Source: Phycicoccus sp. HDW14 (GTDB lineage: Bacteria > Actinomycetota > Actinomycetes > Actinomycetales > Dermatophilaceae). Taken from it: 64,000 nt of DNA. The translations under genes and the position numbers were made by a program. The notes below the pieces were generated by a model, which did not search any database, was not told where the DNA came from, and saw nothing but the letters and a program-made list of their open reading frames with translations. Below are positions 38,168 to 49,922 of the stretch, in pieces. How positions within the stretch are numbered: position 1 is the first letter of the stretch; each line of letters begins with the position of its first letter. The DNA lies in assembly GCF_011383005.1 (NCBI RefSeq), contig NZ_CP049935.1, positions 558,001 through 622,000 on the forward strand, read 5' to 3'.

Positions 38168-39167
38168 GCGCCCCGGCGCCGGTGCGCGCCACCGGTATCG
38201 GGTCGTGGCCGGGAACCTCGACGCGCGAGGCGGTGCGCACCGTGCGCGACCTCCTCGTCGACGGTGACGGCATCGGCATCCCGTTCCTGCCCGAGACCCC
38301 CGCCCGCGGGCCGGGTTCGGAGATGGTCGGGCGCGCTGCCGGGCTGCTCGTCGACCTCGCCGTCGATCTCCAGCCCAGCGGTTGGCGCCTCGTCGACCGG
38401 GCGGGCCGCGACGCGGGGCGCACCGCCGCCCTGCTGCGCGAGGACCTCGACGAGCTCGCCGAGGCCTACGACGGCTACGAGGGTCCGCTCAAGGTGCAGG
38501 TGTGCGGGCCGTGGACCCTGGCCGCCACGCTCGAGCTGACCCGGGGCGAGCGCGTCCTCACCGACCCCGGCGCGGCCGCCGACCTCGCGGCGTCGCTCGC
38601 CGAGGGGGTCGCCGGGCACGTCGGCGACGTCCGACGCCTCGTGCCCGGGGCCGAGGTGGTCCTCCAGCTCGACGAGCCGGCGCTGCCCGCGGTCCTCGAG
38701 GGGTCCCTGCCCACCGCCTCGGGCTACGGCCGGGTGCGCCCGGTCGACCCGCAGGTCGTCGCCGGTGCCCTGCGCGGCGCCGTCGCCACCCACGACGGCC
38801 CCACCGTCGTGCACTGCTGCCACCCGAGCGCGCCCATCCCGCTGCTGCGGGCGTCCGGTGCCGGCGCGCTGGCCCTCGACCTCACCGCGGCGTCGCCCGC
38901 CCGGTGGGAGTCGGTGGCCGCGACCCTGGAGGCCGGCACCGGGGTGCACGCCGGCGTGCTGGCGACCGACGGGTCGACGTCCGACGCCGTCGCCCTGCGC
39001 ACGGTCCTCGACGGCCTCGAGCGCGCGGGGCTGGCGTTCTCAAACGTGCGCGGGCTCGTCGTCACGCCGGCCTGCGGGCTGGCCGGACTCACACCCGAGG
39101 GGCCCGCGGCGTTCTCCGGGCGGCGCTCGACACCGCGCGCCGTCTCGTCGAGGAAGTGGGTCCCTGA
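38164..39167 (+). CDS. Methionine synthase-like (MetE C-terminal family) protein (one apparent frameshift)
   Basis: A 334-residue protein of the short, cobalamin-independent methionine synthase family found in actinobacteria. ATGIGSWPGTSTREAVRTV starts it; LKVQVCGPWTLAATLELT, VVLQLDEPALPAVLEG and TVVHCCHPSAPIPLLRASG give the barrel and the His/Cys zinc site; VTPACGLAGLTPEG has the third ligand. It lacks the N-terminal MetE half. The frame breaks at 39118-39120; one added G gives 335 codons ending ALDTARRLVEEVGP. Whether it makes methionine or acts on another thiol is not known. Confidence 0.85.
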
Positions 39168-40137
39168 TGGCGCAGCCGCGCGTCCCCTGGCAGGTCAAGT
39201 TCGTCGCGCTCGTCCTCATCTGGGGGTCGAGCTTCCTGCTCATGAAGGTCGGCCTCGAGTCGCTCGACCCCGTGCAGATCTCGGCGCTGCGCATCCTCAC
39301 CGGGGCCCTCGTCGTCGGCGGGCTGCTCGTCGCCGGGGCGGCCGGCTGCCCAACGGGTCCCGCACGTGGGGTCACCTCCTCGTCTGCGGCTTCTTCCTCG
39401 CGACGCTGCCGTTCACGCTGTTCGCGCTCTCCGAGACGCGGATCGCCTCGGCGCTGGCCGGCATCGGCAACGCGGCCACGCCCATCGCCACGGTGCTGGC
39501 GACGATCGCCATCCTCCCCGGCGCGCGGGTCACCGGGCGGCGGCTCGTCGCGGTCGGGGTGGGCTTCGTCGGGGTCGTGACGATCATGCAGCCGTGGACG
39601 ACCACCGAGGGCCCCGACCTCGTCGGCTTCTCGATGGCCCTCGCCGGCGGCGCCAGCTACGGGCTGGGGTGGACGTACAACCGGCGCTTCCTCGCCGGCG
39701 CCGACCTCGGCGGGCTGGCGATGCCCACGGCGACCCTGCTCACCGGGCTGGGGCTCATGGTCCCCGTGACCATCGGTTGGGCCGCGACGACGCCGCAGGG
39801 GCTCTCCGCCATCACCGCGTACCGGCCCGCCACCGACGTGCCCGGATGGCTGCCGCTGGCCTGCGTGCTGGCCCTCGGCGTCGTCGGCACGGGGTTCGCC
39901 TACGTGCTCCAGTTCGACGTCGTGCGCGGCGCCGGGCCCGTGGTCGGCTCGACCATCACCTACCTCATCCCGGTGGTCTCGGTGCTGCTCGGTGTGCTCG
40001 TGCTGGGGGAGCGGCTCGGCACGTGGCAGGTCGTCGGGTTCGCGGTGGTGCTCGCCGCCGCGTGGGTGGTCAACCGCAGCCCGCGCTCACCCGAGGCCGT
40101 CGTCTCCCGCGGCCGGGAACGCGCTGCCCGCATGTGA
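39167..40137 (+). CDS. EamA/DMT family transporter (one apparent frameshift)
   Basis: A 323-residue ten-helix transporter. FVALVLIWGSSFLLMKVGLE is the typical first helix; FLATLPFTLFALSETRIASA, ATPIATVLATIAILPG, GPVVGSTITYLIPVVSVLLG and WQVVGFAVVLAAAWVVN follow. The frame breaks between 39334 and 39350 (probably the CC at 39342-39343); one base restores 324 codons and joins GGLLVAGAA to RLPNGSRTWGH. Its start overlaps the previous stop (TGATG). Its last 51 bases overlap a convergent gene. Confidence 0.82.
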
Positions 40138-40605
40138 CTCCTCGACGGCCTCGGCCGCCCGCCGCCACGAGCGCTGGGCCACGAGCCCGGCGACGACCGA
40201 GAGCAGCCCGAGCACGATGAGCGAGACGGTCAGCGGGGTCAGGCCCTTGCCGGGTCCGCCGTCGAAGCGCCAGGGCGCCGCGGCGAACACGCCGCTCGCG
40301 AGGCCCAGCCCGCCGACCACGACCACGGGGTCCCAGCCCGAGGGTCGACGCAGGTGGATGCGCCAGCCCGCCACCGCGACCCACACGAACAGCGCGACCG
40401 CGACGACCCCCATCGGGACGAGCAGCAGGCGGACGGCACCGGGCGGGTCGCCCCGGGCGGGGTCCACCGTCAGCCGCACCGCGTAGCCGATGACGAGGAG
40501 CAGGACCACGCCCCAGACGACGGCCAGCCCGAGGCCGGTCGCGCGCCAGAGGTCGGCGGTGCGCACCTCCGCCTCGAGCGGTCCGTGGTCGTGCTCGTCG
40601 CTCAT
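40087..40605 (-). CDS. Hypothetical membrane protein with four helices
   Basis: A 172-residue protein with a short charged N-terminus (MSDEHDHGPLEAEVRTADLW) and four helices (GLGLAVVWGVVLLLVIGYAV, LLLVPMGVVAVALFVWVAVA, PVVVVGGLGLASGVFAAAPW, LTVSLIVLGLLSVVAGLVAQ). I recognise no family. ATG 40605 is supported by GAGGG 9 bases upstream; an in-frame GTG at 40644 overlaps the ligase stop and has no ribosome site. It overlaps the converging transporter gene by 51 bases. Confidence 0.7.
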   Translation of the reverse strand: MSDEHDHGPLEAEVRTADLWRATGLGLAVVWGVVLLLVIGYAVRLTVDPARGDPPGAVRLLLVPMGVVAVALFVWVAVAGWRIHLRRPSGWDPVVVVGGLGLASGVFAAAPWRFDGGPGKGLTPLTVSLIVLGLLSVVAGLVAQRSWRRAAEAVEESHAGSAFPAAGDDGLG

Positions 40606-40640
40606 CGGGTCGTCCCTCGTGCCGGGTGTCGGCTCGCCGG

Positions 40641-42130
40641 TCACTCCGCCGGCGCGTGGACCTCGCGGCGGAGGATCTTGCCGGTCGGGCCCTTGGGCAG
40701 GGCGTCGACGACCCACACCGTGCGCGGGTACTTGTAGGCGGCGATCCGCGCCTTCGTGAAGGTGATGACGTCCTCGGGGGTGGTCGTCGACCCCTCGCGC
40801 AGGGCCACCGCGGCCCCCACCTGCTCGCCGTAGAGGTCGTCGGGGATGCCGACGACGGCGACCTCGAGGACGTCCGGGTGGGTGTAGATGACCTCCTCGA
40901 CCTCGCGCGGGTACACGTTCATCCCGCCGCGCAGGATCATGTCCTTCTTGCGGTCGACGATCGTGAAGTAGCCCTCGTCGTCCATCGTCGCGAGGTCGCC
41001 GGTGCGGAACCAGCCGTCGGGGATCGCCTCGGCCGTGGCTTCCGGCTTGTTCCAGTACCCCTTCATGACGTTGTCGCCGCGGATGGCGATCTCGCCGACC
41101 TCGCCGTGCGGCACCTCGTTGCCGTCGAGGTCGACGCAGCGCATCTCGCAGCCGGGGATGGCCAGGCCGATGGTGCCGGGCTTGCGCTCCTTGTCGGGCA
41201 TGTTGAAGCTCGCGACCGGGCTGGTCTCGGAGAGGCCGTAGCCCTCGAGGATGACGCAGCCGAACTTCTCCTCGAAGGAGCGCATGACCTCGAGCGGCAT
41301 CGCGGACCCGCCACTGGCACAGGTGCGCAGGCTGCTGGCGTCCATGCCGTCGGAGGCCGGGTGGTTGAGGATCGCGGCGTACATCGTCGGCACGCCCTGC
41401 ATGATCGTCACCCGCTCCTTCTCGATGACCTCGACGGCGGCCTGCGGGTCGAACCGGGGGATGAGGGCGAGGCTGGCGCCGGCGATGGTGGCGGCGTTGA
41501 GGCCGACGACGAGGCCGAAGACGTGGAAGAGGGGCAGGCAGCCCATGACGACGTCGTCGGACGTCATCTGCTGGATCACCTTGGCCGAGCGCATCGCGTT
41601 GAGGTGGATGTTGCTGTGCGTCAGCTCGGCACCCTTGGGGCGGCCGGTCGTGCCCGAGGTGTAGAGGATGATCGCGGTGTCGTCGTCCTCGCGGGGTGCG
41701 GGTCGGCGATGGGGGTACCGCCCTCGAAGTCCTCGGGCCCCATCGCGCCGGTGCGCACGACGCGCGTGCCGCTGGTGGCCGCGCCCTTGGTGGCCTCGTC
41801 GACGAAGTCGGGCCAGACGAAGGCGATCTTGGCGCCGGAGTCGGTGAAGAAGTAGTCGATCTCGCCGGCCTTGAGGAGCGGGTTCATCGGCACGACGATG
41901 CCCCCGGCCAGGAGGATGCCCCAGTACACGACGGGGAAGGCCGGCACGTTGGGGAGGATGACAGCCACGCGATCTCCGGGCTGGATGCCGTTCTCGCGCA
42001 ACGTCCCCGCCACCTTGGCGGCCATGCCGTGCAGCTGGGCGTAGGTGACCCCCTGCCCGTTGACGCGCAGTGCGTCCTGCTCGGGCAGCTCGCCGGCGGT
42101 CGTCGTGAGGTTCGTCGCGAGGTTGGTCAT
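40641..42130 (-). CDS. fadD: Acyl-CoA ligase (long-chain fatty acid-CoA ligase type; one apparent frameshift)
   Basis: A 496-residue AMP-forming ligase of the ANL superfamily. After the break the P-loop [20 protein letters not shown] is intact; [51 protein letters not shown] and the adenylation Lys in [12 protein letters not shown] follow. The frame breaks at the G run 41693-41696; one base gives 497 codons. It would activate fatty or aromatic acids for the acyl-CoA pathway suggested by etfBA and the hydratase. The exact chain length cannot be told. Confidence 0.88.
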
Positions 42131-42264
42131 CGGTGCTCCTGGGGTCCGGCGTCGGTGACGGTCTGCCCCATCCTCACCCGCCGGAGCGGGTCGGCGCCAG
42201 ATCTCGTACCGGCGGGTTCGGGAGTCCGGGTCCGGCGTGCCCGGGGTCTCCGGGGTCTCCGGGG

Positions 42265-42624
42265 TCAGGCGTCCGAGCCACGGAGGACGGTCTGCATCTT
42301 CTTGCCGCGGGCGACCTCGTCGACGAGCTTGTCCATCCAGCGGATCTTCTGCATGAGCGGATCCTCGACGTCCTCGACCCGGATGCCGCAGATCGTGCCG
42401 GTGATGAGCTCGGCGTTCGGGTTCATCGCCGGCGCCTCGGCGAAGAACGTCTCGAGGTCGACCTCGGTGTCGAGGGTGCGGCGCAGGCCGGCCTCGTCGT
42501 AGCCGGTGAGCCAGCAGATGACGCGGTCGACGTCCTCGCGGCTGCGCTCCTTCTTCTCGACCTTGGCGACGTAGTGCGGGTAGATGCTCGCGAACGGCGT
42601 GCCGAAGATGCGGTGTCCGGCCAC
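42265..42624 (-). CDS. DUF2200 domain protein
   Basis: A 119-residue protein matching the DUF2200 family: HRIFGTPFASIYPHYVAKVE, REDVDRVICWLTGYDE, FFAEAPAMNPNAELITGTIC and PLMQKIRWMDKLVDEVARGK are signature segments. The function of the family is unknown; members are small cytoplasmic proteins found widely in bacteria. GTG 42624 is preceded by GAGGAGGA. It faces a divergent small membrane protein gene. Confidence 0.9.
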   Translation of the reverse strand: MAGHRIFGTPFASIYPHYVAKVEKKERSREDVDRVICWLTGYDEAGLRRTLDTEVDLETFFAEAPAMNPNAELITGTICGIRVEDVEDPLMQKIRWMDKLVDEVARGKKMQTVLRGSDA

Positions 42625-42691
42625 GGGTCCTCCTCGTCTCGTCGGGTCGTCAGGGTCAGGTACGAGGGGGCACCGTGACCTGTCCGGAGCC

Positions 42692-42697
42692 TACGAT
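42692..42697 (+). promoter_or_regulatory. -10 box TACGAT of a likely leaderless promoter (42704)
   Basis: TACGAT ends 6 bases before ATG 42704; it matches the -10 consensus at four of six bases. Confidence 0.5.
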
Positions 42698-42703
42698 CCC
42701 GCC

Positions 42704-42942
42704 ATGGACACGACACGGCGTGGCGAGACGACCGGCGGGACGGGTGCGCCGGACACGGCAGGCACGGGGACGTACGGCGTGGCCTGGCTGGGCCTGCTCG
42801 CGGCGGGGGCGGGGTCGTCATCGGGGCGCTGATGGTGCTCTCGGAGGCGGAGTCGTCCCTGCTCGGGTCTGCGGTCGTCGTCCTGTCGGTCGGCGTGGGT
42901 GCGGTGGCGTACCTCGTCAGCAAGGTCCTCGACCGGCTGTAG
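42704..42942 (+). CDS. Small membrane protein (one apparent frameshift)
   Basis: A 79-residue protein: a Thr/Gly-rich cytoplasmic leader (DTTRRGETTGGTGAPDTAG), one helix ([20 protein letters not shown]), a short acidic loop (SEAESSL) and a second helix (AVVVLSVGVGAVAYLVSKVL). The frame breaks in the G runs 42805-42814; adding one base gives 80 codons and a stop TAG at 42940-42942. No family recognised. Confidence 0.6.
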
Positions 42943-42999
42943 CAGTTGTGCCGCCCGACCGGACCGCGGTGGTCGCCGGCACGGACCCGGGCCGCGGGA

Positions 43000-43005
43000 T
43001 AGCGT
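43000..43005 (+). promoter_or_regulatory. -10 box TAGCGT of a likely leaderless promoter (43013)
   Basis: TAGCGT ends 7 bases before GTG 43013. Confidence 0.45.
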
Positions 43006-43012
43006 CGGTGCG

Positions 43013-43485
43013 GTGATCAGCGCCGACGAGTACCTCCGCTACTGCGACGAGTCGCTCGACCAGTACGCCGCCATCTGCCGCGAGCTCGGCGACGACCGGG
43101 TCAACGCCCGGCCCGACGTGCTCCCCGGTTCCAACAGCGCCTTCGCCCTCGTCGCCCACGTCGCCGGGGTGATGGCGCGGTGGGGAGGACGGTCAACCGC
43201 GGCATCGTCGTGCCCCGCGACCGGGCCGCCGAGTTCAGCGCCACCGGTACCGTCGCCGAGGCCCTCGCCCTCCTGGGGTCGGCCCGGGCGGCCCTCCGCG
43301 AGGACGTCTCCGCCACCGCCTTCCGCGAACCGCCGGTCAACCCCACCGACGACGACCCCGCCGTCCGGTACGCCACGCAGGGCGACATCCTCCTGCACGT
43401 CTACGAGGAGCTCGCCCAGCACCTGGGGCAGCTCGAGGTCACGCGTGACCTGCTCGTCGCACTGGACCCGTCCGGGCCGACCTGA
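43013..43485 (+). CDS. DinB-superfamily protein (one apparent frameshift)
   Basis: A 157-residue four-helix protein of the DinB/YfiT/mycothiol-maleylpyruvate-isomerase type. ALVAHVAGVMARWG supplies the first metal His and EELAQHLGQLEVTRDLLVAL the C-terminal His. The frame breaks at the G run 43182-43185; one added G joins MARWG to RTVNRGIVVPRDRAAEF and gives 158 codons. Such proteins are often thiol-dependent transferases; the cofactor is inferred, not seen. Confidence 0.78.
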
Positions 43486-43511
43486 CCCGGCTGCCGCCCA
43501 CCCCGCGCTAG

Positions 43512-46145
<2,634 letters not shown>

Positions 46146-46153
46146 CGCGCGGA

Positions 46154-46193
46154 CGACCCGACGGGCCTGGATCGGCAGTGGCCCGTCGGGTCG
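46154..46193. terminator. Terminator hairpin after ligA
   Basis: CGACCCGACGGGCC (46154-46167) pairs perfectly with GGCCCGTCGGGTCG (46180-46193) around a 12-base loop. It separates ligA from the converging vWA gene. Confidence 0.75.
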
Positions 46194-46238
46194 CGTTCCG
46201 GGTGCGCCCGCCGGTCGTGGCCGGCGGGCGCGGCCGGA

Positions 46239-48002
46239 TCAGGGCGCGCGGCGCGCCTCGACCGACCTCGTGGTGATCGACGGGGCGCCGACCGAGCCGC
46301 GTCCGCCGTCCGCGGTGTGCACGACCCGCACCTCGAGGGCGCGGTCCGACACGATGTCGAGGACGCCGACGAGCAGGCCCTTGCCGTGGTCGACGGCCTC
46401 GTCGAGGGCGCAGCAGTCGTCCATCGTCGCGTGGCCGGCGGGCAGCTCGAGCTTCGCGAACGGCTTGGCCGGCACCACGTCCGGCTCGCGGCCGATCGTC
46501 TTGCCGTCGATGACGAGCGGGGCGAACCGCTTCTCGATCTGCGCCGGGCACGTCGAGGGGTTGTCGATGAGCACCGCCGTCGCGTACCGCCCGGGCACCA
46601 CCGCGCAAGGCCCCGACCGGTCGCCGTGCTCGTCGTCGTCCTTCGCCGAGCGGGTCCCGCAGACGACCTCGACGACGTAGTGGAACCGGCACTTCGGCAC
46701 GACGACGTGCACCGTCTTGCTCGCGACGACGACCCCGTCGGCGACGACGTCGATGGTCCCGTCGAACTGCTGGTCGCGCTCACCGCAGGCCCGGGTGCCG
46801 ACCCACACGACCTCGAAGGTCAGCACGTGCGTCTCGTCACCGGCCAGCGGGCCGTACCCGCCTGCGGGGGTGATGGACTCGACGAACTGGGCGGTGTCGC
46901 CGGTGGCCTCGAGGTGGACGTTGCCGGTGGCCTTGACCGCCGCCGCGATGACCGCCGAGAGGGTGGCGACGATGTCGGCCGGGTCGATGCCGGTGGTGTG
47001 CGTCCCGCCGGGGGTGGCGGCCGTGATGCGGGTCGCCTGGCCGGCGGAGCCGGTCCCGGGGCAGGTCGTGTAGTCGTGGGCGTCGCCCTGCGGGTCGCCG
47101 TCGAGGGCGCCGGTCGTGCCCGTCGTGGTGCTCACGGCGACGACCGTGATCTCGGCGCCGACGAGGTCGGCCGTGGCCGACGCCTCCGTGATCGCGGACG
47201 CGAGGCCGGTGAGGTCGGTGCAGATCGGGTCGTGCCCCGGGGCGTCCCCGAACCACACGACGATCTTCTTGCTGTCGGGCCGCCAGCCGATCGAGCCGTT
47301 GGTCGCCAGCTCGTGCAGCGCGAAGAGCTGGCCCTCCGAGATGTCGCTGCCCTCCGCCGCGGTCCACGTGCCGATGGCGGTCGCGGCCGCGGTGTGGTCG
47401 GTCGTCGGGGAGAGCTGGTGCTGGAACGCGTACGAGTTCGGGGTGGGGACGGGGAAGTCGCGGTAGTTGCCGACGCCCCAGGCGACGTCGAAGGCCCCGA
47501 GGGCGGGATCGCCGAGGATGGCGTCGGCGCCGGCCTTCACGGCTTCGAGGACCGGGTACATGCTGGCCGTCGTGTCGGCGAGCAGGTAGACGTCGGCCTT
47601 CGGCGTCGTCCCGTTCGGCGGCACCGTCACGGTGATCGTCTCCGTGTACCGGTCGCACTGGTCCAGCCGCCAGTCGTTGCGCGGCGGGTCGATGGTCACC
47701 GGCTCGCGCGGGGTGACGGGGTGCCCGACCGGGCCGGGGACGAAGACCGGCACGAACGGGTCGTGGCCGAGCGTCGCGACGAACTCCGCGAACGGGGTGA
47801 CGGTGCCGTCCTCCGCGACGACGACGCTCGCGACGTCGTTGCCGCCACCCTCGCGGACGGCGTGGTACGCGGTGACGGTGCCGACGCCCGCGACCCGGGC
47901 CTCGAGGTGTCCGGCGGACACCGGGTCGCCGCCGAGGATGCCGGCGAGGTGGTCCCGCACGGCGGCGGGCAGGGTGGGGGTCTTCCTCTTCTTCGTGGGC
48001 AT
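46239..48002 (-). CDS. Von Willebrand factor A/integrin-like domain protein of unknown role
   Basis: A 587-residue protein without signal peptide or membrane helix. A basic start (MPTKKRKTPTLP) precedes about 120 unrecognised residues. The vWA domain follows with the metal-site motif ADTTASM (Asp at about residue 143) and GWRPDSKKIVVWFGDAPGHD as a later strand-loop. The C-terminal 200 residues contain many Cys (CGERDQQFDGTID, PKCRFHYVVEVVCGTRS, GHATMDDCCALDEAVD) and match no family I know. The start ATG is well placed, and no ribosome site is strong. It lies next to a type VII-like pair, but no functional link is proven. Confidence 0.75.
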   Translation of the reverse strand: MPTKKRKTPTLPAAVRDHLAGILGGDPVSAGHLEARVAGVGTVTAYHAVREGGGNDVASVVVAEDGTVTPFAEFVATLGHDPFVPVFVPGPVGHPVTPREPVTIDPPRNDWRLDQCDRYTETITVTVPPNGTTPKADVYLLADTTASMYPVLEAVKAGADAILGDPALGAFDVAWGVGNYRDFPVPTPNSYAFQHQLSPTTDHTAAATAIGTWTAAEGSDISEGQLFALHELATNGSIGWRPDSKKIVVWFGDAPGHDPICTDLTGLASAITEASATADLVGAEITVVAVSTTTGTTGALDGDPQGDAHDYTTCPGTGSAGQATRITAATPGGTHTTGIDPADIVATLSAVIAAAVKATGNVHLEATGDTAQFVESITPAGGYGPLAGDETHVLTFEVVWVGTRACGERDQQFDGTIDVVADGVVVASKTVHVVVPKCRFHYVVEVVCGTRSAKDDDEHGDRSGPCAVVPGRYATAVLIDNPSTCPAQIEKRFAPLVIDGKTIGREPDVVPAKPFAKLELPAGHATMDDCCALDEAVDHGKGLLVGVLDIVSDRALEVRVVHTADGGRGSVGAPSITTRSVEARRAP

Positions 48003-48102
48003 GACGTGTCGCTTCCGAGCGTGGCGGGCCGATCCCCAGTCCGTCTGGCCGCTCACCCCGCAAGAGGCGCGGGTGGGGCGGGTGATACCTCAGGGACCGA
48101 CG

Positions 48103-48119
48103 CGACCGATGCTCGGTCG
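48103..48119. promoter_or_regulatory. Inverted repeat between the WXG-like and vWA genes
   Basis: CGACCGA-TGC-TCGGTCG has perfect 7-base arms. It may be a weak terminator for the upstream minus-strand genes or an operator for the vWA gene. Confidence 0.35.
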
Positions 48120-48139
48120 GGGACGTCGTGCTCGGTGGG

Positions 48140-49144
48140 TCAGGGGTGGCCGGCGAGCTGCCGTTCGACGGCCTCGCGGATCTTCTTGCCGGCGTCCGTG
48201 GCGTTGGCGGGCAGCCCGTCGTTGATGGCCTCGCGGATCGCCTTGCGCAGCAGCTCGGGGTTGTCCTGGACGAGGTGCTGGTACTTCGGCTTGAGGTCGA
48301 TGAGGTTCATCGCGTCGCGGACCGACATGCCGTTGAGCAGCTGGTTCGGGTCGTCGAGCACGTTGCGCCAGTTGAGCCCCGGGTGGTTCGGCACCGAGTA
48401 CCGGTCACCGAGGAAGCGCGGGATGTCGTTGAGGATGTCGCGCAGCTCGTGCATCAGGCTGTCGAGGTCGGTGACGGAGTTCTTCAGGCCCTTGATCTTC
48501 GGGCCGATCTCCGCGGCGAGGGCCGAGATGCGCGTCGTCGCCTGGTGGATGACCAGCGGGGTCGCCGCCCCGAGGGTGAAGACCAGCTCGGCGACGTAGC
48601 TGCACAGGGCTCCCGCGACCTGGGCCAGCGCGTCGCGCAGCACCCCGTGGACGAAGCCGACGATGACCGCCGCGCCCTCGGTGCCGATGGACATGCCACG
48701 GGCCGCCCCGGCGAGGAAGGACAGCTTGTGGGACATCTCCTCGACGTGCTGGCGGTAGCGCTCCATGTTCGGGCCGGACATGTGCCCGAGCTTCTGGTTG
48801 GCGCCCATGACGAACGTCGTGTTGCTCGCCGAGATCATGTTCGAGACGTTGAGCCAGGTGCCCGCGTAGGCGGTGACGCCCTCGGGGTTGCCGGTGAGGT
48901 CGTCGAACCAGCTCTTGATCGGGTCGAGGTGGTCGATGATCCAGCCGATGCCCGCGGCGAAGAGGCTGCCGAGCGGGTCGCTGTAGGTCGCGACGGCGTC
49001 GAAGCCGACGGCCACGCCGGACAGGGCGGCATCCACCCAGTTCTTGCTCTCGATGGCCTGGTACAGCGAGGTGCCGGAGTCGATGAGGCCGGCACCCGAG
49101 GTCGCCGAGCGCTCGCCGGGCTGGACGACCAGGTCGCCGCTCAT
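48140..49144 (-). CDS. Type VII secretion-associated (WXG100/CpnT-N-like) large protein
   Basis: A 334-residue protein with helical WXG-like layout. GIGWIIDHLDPIKSWFDDLT, GNPEGVTAYAGTWLNVSNMI and GHMSGPNMERYRQHVEEMSH resemble the N-terminal domains of actinobacterial type VII polymorphic effectors. Two hydrophobic segments follow (GAAVIVGFVHGVLRDALAQV, AELVFTLGAATPLVI). The last 90 residues (NHPGLNWRNVLDDPNQLLNG onward) match no toxin domain I know. The start overlaps the stop of the 99-residue partner (ATGA). The category is inferred from layout; secretion genes are not in the window. Confidence 0.65.
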   Translation of the reverse strand: MSGDLVVQPGERSATSGAGLIDSGTSLYQAIESKNWVDAALSGVAVGFDAVATYSDPLGSLFAAGIGWIIDHLDPIKSWFDDLTGNPEGVTAYAGTWLNVSNMISASNTTFVMGANQKLGHMSGPNMERYRQHVEEMSHKLSFLAGAARGMSIGTEGAAVIVGFVHGVLRDALAQVAGALCSYVAELVFTLGAATPLVIHQATTRISALAAEIGPKIKGLKNSVTDLDSLMHELRDILNDIPRFLGDRYSVPNHPGLNWRNVLDDPNQLLNGMSVRDAMNLIDLKPKYQHLVQDNPELLRKAIREAINDGLPANATDAGKKIREAVERQLAGHP

Positions 49145-49440
49145 CGTCCCGCCCCGTTCACCCGGTCACGCGCGTGGCCGTCGATGGTCTCGTGGTTGCC
49201 GGCCTGCGTGCGCAGCGTCGCGACCGTCTCGCCCATGTCGTCGGCGGCGTTCGAGATCGCCTGGTTGATCGCGGCGCCGAACACCCCGACCGTCGCGGCG
49301 AGGAACGAGTTGACGACACCGAAGGCCGAGCCGTCGATGGTCGTCTCGGCCGCCGTCGAACACGAGCGGATGTCCCCCTGGATCCCGGCCAGGCTCACCG
49401 CGTGCTCGCGGATCCCGGTGGGGCTCACGTCGTACTGCAC
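49141..49440 (-). CDS. EspC/WXG100-like small helical protein
   Basis: A 99-residue protein with two long helices joined by a short turn (DVSPTGIREHAVSLAGIQGD; FLAATVGVFGAAINQAISNA) and no Trp. Layout, SAFGVVNSFL turn and coupling to a large helical partner fit the EspC/DUF2580 type of type VII secretion proteins. ATGA overlap with the 334-residue gene indicates they are made together, possibly as a heterodimer. GTG 49440 has GGAGGGACGGAACAGG before it. Confidence 0.65.
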   Translation of the reverse strand: MQYDVSPTGIREHAVSLAGIQGDIRSCSTAAETTIDGSAFGVVNSFLAATVGVFGAAINQAISNAADDMGETVATLRTQAGNHETIDGHARDRVNGAGR

Positions 49441-49509
49441 CCTGTTCCGTCCCTCCCGAGGTCACTCGACCCCTCGGCTCGTAGAGTATGCGCGACTTCC
49501 CGCGATCTC

Positions 49510-49540
49510 GATGGGGAGCGGTCCCCATCGTCCGATGGGG
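49510..49540. promoter_or_regulatory. Operator candidate with three GATGGGG half-sites
   Basis: GATGGGGA (49510-49517) and TCCCCATC (49522-49529) form an 8-base palindrome; a third half-site GATGGGG lies at 49534-49540. It lies in the 127-base divergent region between the EspC-like gene and the membrane gene at 49568. Confidence 0.45.
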
Positions 49541-49567
49541 CACCGATGTCGACCGAAGGGACGTCCG

Positions 49568-49918
49568 ATGGTCTGGGGGGTCCGCCTGGTCCTCGTCCTC
49601 GTGGGGCTGGGGGTGCTGGGCATCGTCGTGCTCGTCCTGGGCGTCATCGTGCGCCCGGTCGTCACGGAAGCGTTGCGCGCCAACGCCGCCGGCGACTGGT
49701 GGCTGCCGTTCCTGCCGCGCACCGACGGACGCTACGGCCCGCTCGCCGAGAACCACTGGTGGTCGGCGATGCGCGCCGAGACCCCGGGCTCGACCGGCGG
49801 GCTCGCCGTGCGGTGGGGCTTCTGGACCCTCATGAGCCTGCTGCTCGTGTTCGCCGCGGGCTCGATCCTCGTCAACCTCGTGAAGCTCCTGGCCAAGGGC
49901 TGGGCCTCGGTCGGCTAG
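49568..49918 (+). CDS. Hypothetical membrane protein with GDWW motif
   Basis: A 116-residue protein with an N-terminal helix (LVLVLVGLGVLGIVVLVLGV), a Trp-rich loop (AAGDWWLPFLPRTDGRYGPL, ENHWWSAM) and a C-terminal helix (WTLMSLLLVFAAGSILVNLV). The GDWW-x-PF motif also occurs in the membrane protein at 51536-52647. No family recognised. GAAGGGA precedes the ATG by 8 bases. It is divergent from the EspC-like gene and converges on the YbaB-like genes. Confidence 0.65.
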   Translation: MVWGVRLVLVLVGLGVLGIVVLVLGVIVRPVVTEALRANAAGDWWLPFLPRTDGRYGPLAENHWWSAMRAETPGSTGGLAVRWGFWTLMSLLLVFAAGSILVNLVKLLAKGWASVG

Positions 49919-49922
49919 CGGC

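Noticed and set aside
40606..40644. Upstream GTG start for the 40087-40605 membrane protein
   Set aside because: It overlaps the ligase stop but has no ribosome site, and it would add a Pro-rich leader; ATG 40605 has GAGGG at good spacing.
42241..42266. CCGGGGTCT tandem repeat after DUF2200
   Set aside because: Only about 2.7 short units; not distinguishable from GC-rich noise.
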